Assembly (NCBI GenBank): GCA_046330935.1
Contig: JAXLRU010000005.1
Coordinates: forward strand, 496,001-560,000
Length of the DNA: 64,000 bases
Direction: 5' to 3'
Origin: JAXLRU01 sp046330935
GTDB taxonomy: Bacteria; Actinomycetota; Actinomycetes; Actinomycetales; Kineosporiaceae
Shown: in pieces, positions 31,258 to 39,900 of the stretch
How the letters are laid out: every line of letters starts with the position of its first letter
How positions within the stretch are numbered: position 1 is the first letter of the stretch
The notes under the pieces: generated by a model
What the model was told of the DNA's origin: nothing
The model's database searches: none
What the model saw: the letters and a program-made list of their open reading frames with translations, nothing else
Program-made: the position numbers and the translations under genes

Positions 31258-32619
31258 TCACATGCTCTGGATGAGGCGCTCCACCCGCTCGTCGACGGAG
31301 CGGAACGGGTCCTTGCACAGCACGGTCCGCTGCGCCTGGTCGTTGAGCTTGAGGTGCACCCAGTCGACCGTGAAGTCGCGCCGCTTCTCCTGCGCGCGGC
31401 GCACGAAGTCACCGCGCAGCTTGGCCCGCGTCGTCTGCGGCGGCACGGACGTCGCCTCGAACACCTCGATGTCGGAACTGACCCGCTCCACGAGCCCGCG
31501 GCGCTGCAGCAGGTAGTGCAGGCCGCGCTGGCGGTGGATGTCGTGGTAGGCGAGGTCGAGCCGGGCGATCCGCGGGGAGGACAGCGGGAGGTCGTGCTTG
31601 GCGCGGTACCGCTCGACGAGCCGGTGCTTGATCACCCAGTCGAGCTCGCGGTCGACCAGGCCCAGGTCGCCGGTGGCGACCGCGCGCAGTCCGCGCTCCC
31701 AGAGGTCGAGGACGCGCTTGACCGCGTCGGTGTGCAGGCCGCGCGCGTCCACGAAGTCCTTGGCGCGGCTGAGGTACTCCTCCTGGATCTCGAGGGCGCT
31801 GGCCTCACGTCCGCTGGCCAGGCGCACCCGGCGCCGTCCGGTGAGGTCGTGGCTGATCTCGCGGATGGCCCGGATCGGGTTCTCCAGGGTGTGGTCGCGC
31901 AGCACCACCCCCGCCTCGATCATGCGCAGCACGAGGTCCGTCGCGCCGACCTTGAGCAGCGTGGTGGTCTCGGACATGTTCGAGTCGCCCACGATCACGT
32001 GCAGGCGCCGGTAGCGCTCGGCGTCGGCGTGCGGCTCGTCCCGCGTGTTGATGATCGGCCGCGAGCGCGTCGTCGCGCTGGAGACGCCCTCCCAGATGTG
32101 GTCGGCGCGCTGGGAGAGGCAGAAGACCGCCCCGCGCGGCGTCTGCAGGACCTTGCCGGCCCCGACGACGAGCTGCCGGGTGACCAGGAACGGGATCAGC
32201 ACGTCCGAGAGCCGGCCGAACTCGCCGTGCCTGCTCACGAGGTAGTTCTCGTGGCAGCCGTAGGAGTTGCCGGCGGAGTCGGTGTTGTTCTTGAACAGGA
32301 ACACCTCCCCCGCGATGCCCTCCTCGTGCAGCCGGCGCTCGGCGTCGGTCAGGAGGCCCTCGAGGATGCGCTCCCCGGCCCGGTCGTGGACGACGAGCTG
32401 GCGGACGTCGTCGCACTCCGGCGTCGCGTATTCGGGGTGCGACCCGACGTCGAGGTAGAGGCGCGCCCCGTTGCGCAGGAAGACGTTGCTCGAACGCCCC
32501 CACGAGACGACCTTGCGGAACAGGTACCGGGCCACCTCGTCGGGGGACAGCTTGCGCTGCCCCTCGAACGCACAGGTGACCCCGTACTCCGTCTCCAACC
32601 CGACGATGCGGCGGTCCAT
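31258..32619 (-). CDS. pafA: Pup-protein ligase PafA
   Basis: This 453-residue glutamine-synthetase-fold enzyme activates the C-terminal glutamate of Pup with ATP and joins it to substrate lysines. The N-terminal MDRRIVGLETEYGVTC carries the conserved glutamates of the active site. GARLYLDVGSHPEYATPEC places the conserved catalytic aspartate at residue 57. FLFKNNTDSAGNSYGCHENYL and TRSRPIINTRDEPHAD are further nucleotide/metal-binding parts. The ATG at 32619 is seven bases after a TAGAGT box (32627-32632 complement) and gives the normal family N-terminus; the frame could start three codons earlier at a GTG inside that promoter. It follows prcA on the same strand but has its own promoter. Confidence 0.96.
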   Translation of the reverse strand: MDRRIVGLETEYGVTCAFEGQRKLSPDEVARYLFRKVVSWGRSSNVFLRNGARLYLDVGSHPEYATPECDDVRQLVVHDRAGERILEGLLTDAERRLHEEGIAGEVFLFKNNTDSAGNSYGCHENYLVSRHGEFGRLSDVLIPFLVTRQLVVGAGKVLQTPRGAVFCLSQRADHIWEGVSSATTRSRPIINTRDEPHADAERYRRLHVIVGDSNMSETTTLLKVGATDLVLRMIEAGVVLRDHTLENPIRAIREISHDLTGRRRVRLASGREASALEIQEEYLSRAKDFVDARGLHTDAVKRVLDLWERGLRAVATGDLGLVDRELDWVIKHRLVERYRAKHDLPLSSPRIARLDLAYHDIHRQRGLHYLLQRRGLVERVSSDIEVFEATSVPPQTTRAKLRGDFVRRAQEKRRDFTVDWVHLKLNDQAQRTVLCKDPFRSVDERVERLIQSM

Positions 32620-32659
32620 GTCGGCCACTCTAGGTCGCCCTCCCCTTCCCGGCAGCCGA

Positions 32660-33466
32660 CTAGGGCTGCGGCGGGGTGTCGGGTTCGGTCCGGGCCTCGG
32701 GCTCGGCGGCCGCTTCGCCCGTCACGGCGCGGTCACCGGGCGGGACGTCGTCGGGGACGTCGCTGGTCGGGTCGGTCGGGTTGAGCAGCCGCTCGAGCAG
32801 CGAACCGGTGAGGCGGCGGAAGGCCCGGCGCGGGCGGTGCCGCTCCAGGACCGCGACCTCCAGGTGGCGCGGCTCGATGGCGCGCGTGGCGCCGGCGGCG
32901 TCGCGTCCGAGCAGCTCGACGGCGAGGGCGAGAGTCTCGGGGAGGCTGAGGCCCTCGCGCCAGCGCTCCGACAGTGCGGTGGCGATCTGCTCGGCCTGGC
33001 CGCCCATCACGACGAACCCGTGCTCCTCGGCGACGGAGCCGTCGTAGGTGAGCCGGTAGATCTGGTCGGCCTCGGCGTTGCCGCCGACCTCGGCGACGAC
33101 GATCTCGACCTCGAACGGCTTGGACTCGGTGGTGAACACCGACCCCAGCGTCTGGGCGTAGGCGTTGGCCAGCCCACGGGCCGTCACGTCCGTGCGGTCG
33201 TAGGAGTACCCGCGCAGGTCGGCGTACCGGATGCCCGCGACGCGCAGGTTCTCGAACTCGTTGTACTTGCCGACGGCGGCGAAGGCGATCCGGTCGTAGA
33301 TCTCGCTGACCTTGTGCAGGGCCCGGGAGGGGTTCTCCCCCACGAAGGCGATGCCGCCGTCGTAGGCGAGCACCACCACGGAACGGCCGCGGGCGATGCC
33401 CTTGCGCGCGTAGTCCGCCCGGTCCTTCATCAGCTGCTCGGGCGAGACGTAGAACGGCATGGACAT
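32660..33466 (-). CDS. prcA: Proteasome subunit alpha
   Basis: This 268-residue outer-ring subunit of the 20S proteasome gates substrate entry and docks the Arc/Mpa ring. The N-terminal FYVSPEQLMKDRADYARKGIARG in two parts is the gating and H0-helix region, followed by the proteasome fold (VVVLAYDGGIAFVGENPSRALHKVSEIYDRI in parts). The acidic, proline-rich C-terminal tail is longer than the fold needs and looks disordered. Its ATG shares one base with the prcB stop (TGATG), so the subunits are translated in series. A second ATG two codons later is also possible. Confidence 0.95.
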   Translation of the reverse strand: MSMPFYVSPEQLMKDRADYARKGIARGRSVVVLAYDGGIAFVGENPSRALHKVSEIYDRIAFAAVGKYNEFENLRVAGIRYADLRGYSYDRTDVTARGLANAYAQTLGSVFTTESKPFEVEIVVAEVGGNAEADQIYRLTYDGSVAEEHGFVVMGGQAEQIATALSERWREGLSLPETLALAVELLGRDAAGATRAIEPRHLEVAVLERHRPRRAFRRLTGSLLERLLNPTDPTSDVPDDVPPGDRAVTGEAAAEPEARTEPDTPPQP

Positions 33467-34344
33467 CAGGTGTCAGACCTCCGCAGATCGGTGGTGCCGG
33501 GGCGGGCCGTCCCGCCGGGGGAACCCTGCGAGAACGCTTCTGGGGCGCCGAGGCCCTCGACCACGCCGGCCAGTTCGTCGTCGCCGACGCGGTGGTAGCC
33601 GTCGGCGGTGACGGTGGCGACGACGGGGTAGATGGCGCGGGCGCTGTCCGGGCCGCCGGTCGCCGAGTCGTCGTCGGCGGCGTCGCGCAGCGCCTCGACG
33701 ACGACGGCCACGGCCTGTGAGGCGCTCAAGCCGGGTCGCCAGCGCTTCTTCAGGGAGCCTCGTGCGAACAGCGAGCCCGAGCCGACGCTGTGGTGATCGC
33801 GTTCCTCGTAGCGGCCGCCGGTGACGTCGTAGCTGAAGATGCGCCCCGCGCGGCGGTCGAGGTCGTAGCCGGCGAACAGCGGGACCACGGCGAGGCCCTG
33901 GATGGCCATCCCGAGGTTGCCGCGGATCATCGTCGCGAGCCGGTTCGCCTTGCCGTCGAGGGAGAGCAGGGCGCCCTCGATCTTCTCGTAGTGCTCCAGC
34001 TCCACCTGGAACAGGCGGACGAGCTCGATCGCGAGGCCTGCCGTGCCGGCGATCCCCACGCACGAGTAGTCGTCGGCGGGGAAGACCTTCTCGATCTCCC
34101 GGTGCGCAATGAGGTTGCCCATGGTGGCGCGGCGGTCGCCGCCCATCACGACGCCGCCGTCGAAGGTCGCGGCCACGATGGTCGTGGCATGCGGCACCTC
34201 GGGGGCGGCGCCCGGCAGGGTTCGGCGGCCGGGCAGCAGGTGCTCCGCGTGACCGCCGAGGAACTCGGTGAACGAACTACCGCCCACGGTCAGGTACGCG
34301 GCCGGCAGCCGCCCGGACGAGGACGGATCGGGGAACGCGGTCAC
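33466..34344 (-). CDS. prcB: Proteasome subunit beta
   Basis: This 292-residue catalytic inner-ring subunit is made as a proprotein. The propeptide runs to about residue 53, and cleavage before TTIVAATF exposes the N-terminal threonine nucleophile (T54). The lysine and aspartate of the active site lie in the following FDGGVVMGGDRRATMG and KVFPADDYSCVGIAG segments, and SVGSGSLFARG is the late serine/glycine motif. The start overlaps pup by ATGA and the end overlaps prcA, so pup-prcB-prcA is one coupled operon. The C-terminal tail after about residue 270 is probably disordered. Confidence 0.96.
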   Translation of the reverse strand: MTAFPDPSSSGRLPAAYLTVGGSSFTEFLGGHAEHLLPGRRTLPGAAPEVPHATTIVAATFDGGVVMGGDRRATMGNLIAHREIEKVFPADDYSCVGIAGTAGLAIELVRLFQVELEHYEKIEGALLSLDGKANRLATMIRGNLGMAIQGLAVVPLFAGYDLDRRAGRIFSYDVTGGRYEERDHHSVGSGSLFARGSLKKRWRPGLSASQAVAVVVEALRDAADDDSATGGPDSARAIYPVVATVTADGYHRVGDDELAGVVEGLGAPEAFSQGSPGGTARPGTTDLRRSDT

Positions 34345-34529
34345 TGCCCACCCTTCTGCACGAAGCCCTTCACGAACTCCTCGGCGTTCGACTCCAGGAC
34401 GTCGTCGATCTCGTCGAGGATCGCGTCCACGTCGTCGTCGCGGGTCTGGCTCACCGGCGCCGTGGGCACCGGCACCTCGTCGGGCTCGTCGTCACGGTCG
34501 GCCGGGCGCTGGTGTTCCTGTCCGGACAT
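34341..34529 (-). CDS. pup: Prokaryotic ubiquitin-like protein Pup
   Basis: This 62-residue intrinsically disordered protein tag ends in QKGGQ. The final glutamine means it must be deamidated by Dop before PafA can attach it. The C-terminal half DDVDAILDEIDDVLESNAEEFVKGF, in two parts, is the segment that folds on binding the Mpa coiled coil. GGAGG precedes the ATG. A TAGGAT box (34617-34622 complement) about 90 bases upstream can serve as promoter for pup-prcB-prcA, separate from dop. Confidence 0.97.
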   Translation of the reverse strand: MSGQEHQRPADRDDEPDEVPVPTAPVSQTRDDDVDAILDEIDDVLESNAEEFVKGFVQKGGQ

Positions 34530-34704
34530 GCCTACCTCCTGCGGTGGGAAGTCGTCGGGGTCTCGGACCTGCGGCGGGGCCGACGACGGTCTCGCGCCGG
34601 TCGGGCCGTGCTCGTGATCCTAGGCGTGGCCTCGCCGCGGGCGCGCGCCGGACTCGCCGGGCGCCGCGCACGCCCGCGCCCGCGCGTCAGCGCCGGCGGT
34701 GGTC

Positions 34705-36246
34705 TCACCGGCGTCCGGCGGGGTCCTCGCCCGCGGACAGGGCGGCCATCAGGTCCGCGGCGGTCGGGCAGCGGTCCAGCAGCGCGCCGACGTGCTCGCG
34801 GGTGCCGCGCAGCGGGTCCAGCGTGGGCACCCGCTGCAGGGAGCCCTTGCCGGGGACGTCGAAGATGATCGAGTCCCAGGACGCCGCGGCGACGGCGGCG
34901 CCGTACTGGTCCAGGCACCGTCCGCGGAAGTAGGCGCGGGTGTCCTCGGGGGGTGCGGTGACTGCGGCCTCGATCTCGGCGTCGGTCACCAGCCGCTCCA
35001 CCTGGCCGCGGGCCGCGAGCCGATGGTAGAGGCCCTTCTCGGGCCGCACGTCGGCCCACTGCAGGTCGATCAGCTGGAGGCGGGCGGCGTCCCAGGACAG
35101 GCCCTCGCGGTCACGGAACCCCTCGAGCAGGCGCAGCTTGGCCACCCAGTCCAGCTCGCGGGACAGCTGCATCGGGTCGGCCTCCAGGCGTGACAGCACG
35201 CTCTCCCACAGCCGCATGACCTCGGCCGTGTCGGGGTCGAAGGTGCTGCCGTGGCGGTCGGTGAGGAACCGGTGCACCTGCTCGAGGTACATCCACTGCA
35301 CCTGGACGGCGGTGGCGCGGCGGCCGTCGCGCATCGTCAGCTTCGTGGTGAGGGCGGGGTCGTGGGAGACGGTGTGCAGGGCCGAGACCGGGCGCTCGAC
35401 GCCGAGGTCGGCGGTGAACGCCTCGTTCTCGATCAACGCCAGCACGAGGCTGGTGGTGCCCGTCTTCAGCAGGCCCGCGACCTCGCAGTGGTTGGCGTCG
35501 CCGATGATGACGTGCAGCCGCCGGTAGCGGTCGGCGCTGGCGTGGGGCTCGTCACGGGTGTTGATGATGGGGCGCTTGAGCGTGGTCTCCAGCCCGACCT
35601 CGACCTCGAAGAAGTCTGCGCGCTGGCTGACCTGGAAACCCGTACCCGTGCCGTCCTGGCCCCGGCCCACCCGCCCGGCGCCGGTGATCACCTGCCGGGT
35701 GACGAAGAACGGCGTCAGGTGGCGCACGATGTCGGAGAACGGCGTCCTCCGCGGCATGAGGTAGTTCTCGTGGGTGCCGTAGGAGGCGCCCTTGTTGTCG
35801 GTGTTGTTCTTGTACAGGTTGATCGGGCGCAGCCCGGGCGTCGTCGCGAGCCGCCGCACCGCCGCCAGCATGATGCGCTCCCCCGCCTTGTCCCAGATCA
35901 GGGCCTGGCGCGGGGTCACCACCTCCGGCGAGCTGTACTCGGGGTGGGCGTGGTCCACGTACAGCCGGGCACCGTTGGTGAGGATCACGTTCGCCAGGGC
36001 CGGGTCGTCCGCGACGTCGGTGAGCTGCGTCGGGTCGGCACGTTCCCGGCTGATCTCCCATCCGCGCGCGTCGCGCAGGGGCGCCTCGTCCTCGTAGTCC
36101 CAGCGGGCGCGCCCCGCTCGCGAGCCGAGCGGCGCGGCATAGGCGTTGACGACCTGGCTCGACAGCACCATGGAGTTCGCGGTGGGGTCGGAGGGACAGG
36201 AGATGCCGAACTCGGTCTCGAGGCCCATCACGCGGCGAACACTCAT
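34705..36246 (-). CDS. dop: Pup deamidase/depupylase Dop
   Basis: This 513-residue homologue of PafA converts the C-terminal glutamine of Pup to glutamate and removes Pup from substrates. The opening MSVRRVMGLETEFGISCPSD is followed by the insertion unique to Dop (about residues 37-82, the Dop loop). NGARLYVDHAHPEYSSPEVV gives the catalytic aspartate D98. NLYKNNTDNKGASYGTHENYL and RPIINTRDEPHASADRYRRLH in parts are the shared metal/ATP elements. The ATG lies six bases after a TAGGCT box (36253-36258 complement), implying a leaderless message. A gap of 175 bases separates it from pup. Confidence 0.96.
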   Translation of the reverse strand: MSVRRVMGLETEFGISCPSDPTANSMVLSSQVVNAYAAPLGSRAGRARWDYEDEAPLRDARGWEISRERADPTQLTDVADDPALANVILTNGARLYVDHAHPEYSSPEVVTPRQALIWDKAGERIMLAAVRRLATTPGLRPINLYKNNTDNKGASYGTHENYLMPRRTPFSDIVRHLTPFFVTRQVITGAGRVGRGQDGTGTGFQVSQRADFFEVEVGLETTLKRPIINTRDEPHASADRYRRLHVIIGDANHCEVAGLLKTGTTSLVLALIENEAFTADLGVERPVSALHTVSHDPALTTKLTMRDGRRATAVQVQWMYLEQVHRFLTDRHGSTFDPDTAEVMRLWESVLSRLEADPMQLSRELDWVAKLRLLEGFRDREGLSWDAARLQLIDLQWADVRPEKGLYHRLAARGQVERLVTDAEIEAAVTAPPEDTRAYFRGRCLDQYGAAVAAASWDSIIFDVPGKGSLQRVPTLDPLRGTREHVGALLDRCPTAADLMAALSAGEDPAGRR

Positions 36247-36363
36247 GGGTGCAGCCTACGAGCAGGCCGTGACGATGCCGCGACGACCTTGCTCCCCGTC
36301 GCGCAGGGCGGGCAGGGTCGCCTCCCGACGCGCGGCCGCCTTCGCATCGGCGAGGATGCCGGG

Positions 36364-36741
36364 GTGACCCGCCTCGCCGCCGTCTCCTGGCTCGCCGACC
36401 TGCTCGTCGTCGTCGTGTTCGCGACCCTGGGCCGGCTCTCCCATGCGGAGGCGCTCGACCCCGCGGGTTGGCTGCACACCGCCTGGCCCTTCTTCGCCGG
36501 CCTCGCCCTGGGCCGCGCCGCCGCCGCCGCGCTGCGCCTGCACCCGCTGGGCCGTCGCTGCGGCACGCTGGCCTGGCTGACCACCGTCTCGTGCGGCATG
36601 GTCCTGCGCCACGTCGCCGAGGGCGAGGGGACGCCCGTCTCCTTCGTGATCGTGGCCTCGTGCTTCCTCGGGCTGGGCCTGCTCGGGTGGCGGCAGGTGC
36701 TGATCGCGGTGCGCCGCGCGGGCTCGGCCCGCCCGGCCTGA
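36364..36741 (+). CDS. DUF3054 family membrane protein
   Basis: This 125-residue protein has four hydrophobic segments and the DUF3054 pattern: WLADLLVVVVFATLGRLSHAE at the start (aspartate plus GRxSH), then TAWPFFAGLALGRAAA, WLTTVSCGMVLRHVAEGEGTP and FVIVASCFLGLGLLGWR. The function is unknown. The GTG at 36364 is used with GAGG eight bases upstream. It is divergent from dop and converges with arc over a strong hairpin. Confidence 0.8.
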   Translation: MTRLAAVSWLADLLVVVVFATLGRLSHAEALDPAGWLHTAWPFFAGLALGRAAAAALRLHPLGRRCGTLAWLTTVSCGMVLRHVAEGEGTPVSFVIVASCFLGLGLLGWRQVLIAVRRAGSARPA

Positions 36742-36800
36742 TCGCTGCCCCGTGTCCCGCTCGCGAGTCGCCCCTCGGATGTGGTCGCGACGCTCACGTG

Positions 36801-36842
36801 CGTCGTGCCCGGCCCCCGCGAGTGCGGGGCCCGGGCACGACG
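36801..36842. terminator. Bidirectional terminator between DUF3054 gene and arc
   Basis: Nineteen-base arms (36801-36819 and 36824-36842) with a single mismatch and a GAGT tetraloop form one of the strongest hairpins in the window. They lie between the convergent stops. Confidence 0.7.
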
Positions 36843-36855
36843 GGTGCCGCAGGCG

Positions 36856-38514
36856 TCAGAGGTACTGACCGGTGTTGGCGACGGTGTCGACCGTGCGCCC
36901 GGACTCGTTGCCCTGCTTGCCCTGGATGATCGTGCGGATGTAGACGATCCGCTCGCCCTTCTTGCCCGAGATCCGCGCCCAGTCGTCGGGGTTGGTCGTG
37001 TTCGGGAGGTCCTCGTTCTCCTTGAACTCGTCGATGCACGCGCGCAGGAGGTGGTCGATGCGGATGCCCCGCTGTCCGGTCTCCAGGAGGTCCTTGATCG
37101 CCGACTTCTTCGCCCGGTCCACGATGTTCTGGATCATCGCGCCGGAGTTGAAGTCCTTGAAGTAGAGGATCTCCTTGTCGCCGTTGGCGTAGGTGACCTC
37201 GAGGAACTGGTTCTCCTCGGTCTCGGCGTACATGCGCTCGACCGTCGCCTGGACCATCGCCGCGACGGCCACCTCGGGCGAGTTGCCGTTCTCGTGCAGG
37301 TCGTCCGCATGCAGGGGCAGGTCGGGGGTCAGGTACTTGCTGAAGATGTCCCGGGCCGACTCGGCGTCGGGCCGCTGGATCTTGATCTTCACGTCGAGGC
37401 GGCCGGGCCGCAGGATCGCCGGGTCGATCATGTCCTCGCGGTTGGAGGCGCCGATGACGATGACGTTCTCCAGCCGCTCCACGCCGTCGATCTCGCTGAG
37501 CAGCTGCGGGACGATCGTGGTCTCGACGTCGCTGGAGACGCCGGATCCGCGGGTGCGGAACAGCGAGTCCATCTCGTCGAAGAAGACGACGACGGGGGTG
37601 CCCTGGCCGGCCTTCTCGCGTGCCCGGGCGAAGATCAGCCGGATGTGCCGCTCGGTCTCCCCCACGTACTTGTTGAGCAGCTCGGGGCCCTTGACGTTGA
37701 GGAAGTAGCTCTTCGACTCCTTCAGGCCCCGCTTCTCGGCGACCTTCTTCGCCAGGGAACTGGCGACGGCCTTGGCGATGAGCGTCTTGCCGCAGCCGGG
37801 AGGGCCGTACAACAGGACGCCCTTGGGCGGCTTGAGGCCGTGCTCTCGGTACAGCTCGGGGTGCAGGAACGGCAGCTCGACCGCGTCCCGGATCTGCTCG
37901 ATCTGGGGGCCCAGACCACCGATGTCGGTGTAGTCGATGTCGGGCACCTCTTCGAGCACCAGCTGCTCGACCTCCGCCCGGGCGATCTTCTCGAACGCGA
38001 AACCGGAGCGCGCGTCCATGGTGATCGCGTCTCCGACGCGCAGGGGGCCGTCCCGCAGGGGCGAGGCCAGCTGGATCACGCGTTCCTCGTCGGAGTGCCC
38101 CACGACCAGAGCCCGCTCGCCGTCGATGACGTCCTTCACGATGACGATCTCGCCGGTGCGCTCGTACTCCCGTGCGGCCACCACGTTGAAGGCCTCGTTG
38201 AGCATGACCTCCTGGCCGGCGCGCAGGGAGGCGAGGTCGACCGACGGGGAGACGACGACGCGCATCTTGCGCCCGGAGGCGATGATCTCGGCCGTGGAGT
38301 CGGGGCCGCGGCCCAGGAAGAGCCCGAAGGTGTTGGGCGGCTGGCCCAGCCGGTCGACCTCCGCCTTCAAGGCGATGATCTGGTCGCGGGCATCGCGCAG
38401 CGTCGTGCTGAGCCTCTCGTTCTGCGAGGCCAACTGGCCCAGCTGCTGGCGCAACCGGGCCGGGTCCTCCTCGGGCTCGCGCCGGTCCGGCGGAAATCCC
38501 TCGTGGGCGGTCAT
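36856..38514 (-). CDS. arc: Proteasomal ATPase Arc/Mpa
   Basis: This 552-residue AAA+ ring unfolds pupylated proteins and feeds them to the PrcBA core. An N-terminal coiled coil (about 18-57) recruits Pup. Two OB domains (about 60-165) form the neck. The ATPase domain has Walker A GPPGCGKT at 237-244 and Walker B VVVFFDEMDS. The protein ends in TGQYL; the GQYL tail is the known proteasome-docking motif. I use ATG 38514, with GGGAGG eight bases upstream, rather than a GTG three codons earlier that overlaps it. A TAGGGT box (38554-38559 complement) and an inverted repeat upstream may control it. trmI precedes it on the same strand. Confidence 0.96.
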   Translation of the reverse strand: MTAHEGFPPDRREPEEDPARLRQQLGQLASQNERLSTTLRDARDQIIALKAEVDRLGQPPNTFGLFLGRGPDSTAEIIASGRKMRVVVSPSVDLASLRAGQEVMLNEAFNVVAAREYERTGEIVIVKDVIDGERALVVGHSDEERVIQLASPLRDGPLRVGDAITMDARSGFAFEKIARAEVEQLVLEEVPDIDYTDIGGLGPQIEQIRDAVELPFLHPELYREHGLKPPKGVLLYGPPGCGKTLIAKAVASSLAKKVAEKRGLKESKSYFLNVKGPELLNKYVGETERHIRLIFARAREKAGQGTPVVVFFDEMDSLFRTRGSGVSSDVETTIVPQLLSEIDGVERLENVIVIGASNREDMIDPAILRPGRLDVKIKIQRPDAESARDIFSKYLTPDLPLHADDLHENGNSPEVAVAAMVQATVERMYAETEENQFLEVTYANGDKEILYFKDFNSGAMIQNIVDRAKKSAIKDLLETGQRGIRIDHLLRACIDEFKENEDLPNTTNPDDWARISGKKGERIVYIRTIIQGKQGNESGRTVDTVANTGQYL

Positions 38515-38582
38515 GGCGAACACCTCCCGTCAGGCGGGGTGGAACGTCCCCCGACCCTAACCGGCTCGGCGTCGCCGCGCGT

Positions 38583-38595
38583 TACCAGCGTGGTA
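38583..38595. promoter_or_regulatory. Inverted repeat upstream of the arc promoter
   Basis: TACCA-GCG-TGGTA is a perfect 13-bp dyad sitting just upstream of where the -35 of the arc TAGGGT promoter would be. It lies between trmI and arc. An operator is possible; the factor is unknown. Confidence 0.35.
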
Positions 38596-38635
38596 CGTCA
38601 CGTCGGGGTGTCGCGCCCGAGCCCGGCGATCGCCC

Positions 38636-39760
38636 TCAGATCGGGTCGGCCGGGGGCACGACGTCCATCGCCCCGGTGAGCGGGCCCGCCGGCTCGGCGG
38701 GGGTGCCTGCGACGCTGCGCCGCACGCGCCGGATCTTCTTCTCGGAGACCGGCCGCTCCCCCAGGTCCTCGGCGGTCCACTCGCCCCAGGCCTCCTCGAA
38801 GCCCTCGGCGCCGTCGGTGGACCCCTTGGCGGGACGGCGACGCCGCAGGGGCGGCTCGACGCCGTCGGCCAGGCGCCGGCTCGTGACGAGGAACCCCGTG
38901 TGCCCGACCATGCGGTGCTGGGGACGCACGGCGAGGCCCTCGAGGTGCCAGCCGCGGACCATCGACTCCCACGCCTGCGGCTCGGTGTAGCGGCCGTCCT
39001 CGCGCATCGCCTCGGCCGTGCGGGACAGCTGGGTGGCGGTGGCCACGTAGCAGATCACCAGGCCGCCGGGCACGAGCGCCTGCGCCGCGGCGTCCAGGCA
39101 CTCCCAGGGGGCGAGCATGTCGAGGACGATCCGGTCGACGTCGGTCTCGTCGAGGCTGTCCACCAGGTCGCCCACCGTGAGCCGCCAGGCGGGGTGCGGA
39201 CCGCCGAAGAACGTCTCGACGTTGGCCCGGGCGATGTCGGCGAAGTCGCCGCGGCGCTCGTAGCTGTGCACGAGGCCCTCGTCGCCGACGGCCCGCAGCA
39301 GCGACATGGTCAGGGCGCCGGAGCCGACGCCCGCCTCCACCACCCGGGCCCCGGGGAAGATGTCGGCCATCGCGACGATCTGGCCGGCGTCCTTGGGGTA
39401 GACGACGGCCGCGCCGCGGGGCATCGACAGCACGTAGTCGGCGAGCAGGGGGCGCAGAGCGAGGTACTCCACGCCGGCGGTGTTGCGGACGACGAACCCC
39501 TCCGGCTGCCCGATCAGGTCCTCGTGGCGGAAGTACCCGCGGTGGGTGTGGAACTGCTGGCCCGGGGTCAGCGTGATGGTGTGCAACCGGCCCTTGGGGT
39601 CGGTCAGCTGGACCCTGTCGCCCACGCGGAAGGGCCCGCGGCGCGCCTGGGCGCCGGTGGGCCCCGCGGACGGCGCGATCTCGCCCTCGACGGCCGGGTT
39701 CGGCGCGGGTGCGGGATCGGCGTCGGCGCCGGCGGTGGTCAGGGCCTCGGAGGACGTCAC
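38636..39760 (-). CDS. trmI: tRNA (adenine-58-N1)-methyltransferase TrmI
   Basis: This 374-residue SAM-dependent enzyme makes m1A58 in the T-loop of tRNAs. An N-terminal beta-rich domain (GPFRVGDRVQLTDPKGRLHT, then FHTHRGYFRHEDLIG) precedes a Rossmann methyltransferase domain with VVEAGVGSGALTMSLLRAVG as SAM loop and DRIVLDMLAPWECLD as the catalytic-side motif. The C-terminal tail after about residue 300 is charged and disordered, longer than in thermophile homologues. The GTG at 39760 lies eight bases after a TAGACT box (39769-39774 complement). In actinobacteria trmI characteristically precedes arc, as here. Confidence 0.93.
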   Translation of the reverse strand: MTSSEALTTAGADADPAPAPNPAVEGEIAPSAGPTGAQARRGPFRVGDRVQLTDPKGRLHTITLTPGQQFHTHRGYFRHEDLIGQPEGFVVRNTAGVEYLALRPLLADYVLSMPRGAAVVYPKDAGQIVAMADIFPGARVVEAGVGSGALTMSLLRAVGDEGLVHSYERRGDFADIARANVETFFGGPHPAWRLTVGDLVDSLDETDVDRIVLDMLAPWECLDAAAQALVPGGLVICYVATATQLSRTAEAMREDGRYTEPQAWESMVRGWHLEGLAVRPQHRMVGHTGFLVTSRRLADGVEPPLRRRRPAKGSTDGAEGFEEAWGEWTAEDLGERPVSEKKIRRVRRSVAGTPAEPAGPLTGAMDVVPPADPI

Positions 39761-39900
39761 GGGCGTCGAGTCTAGGCACCCCCGGGGGGTGGTCGTGCCC
39801 GCACGCACACCTGCGCGGGCGGGCGGGCACACACCTCGGGCGGCACCGGAGCCTGTGGACGGCGCAGCGGCGTGTCGGAGCGGGGCCCTAGCGTGGGGGC

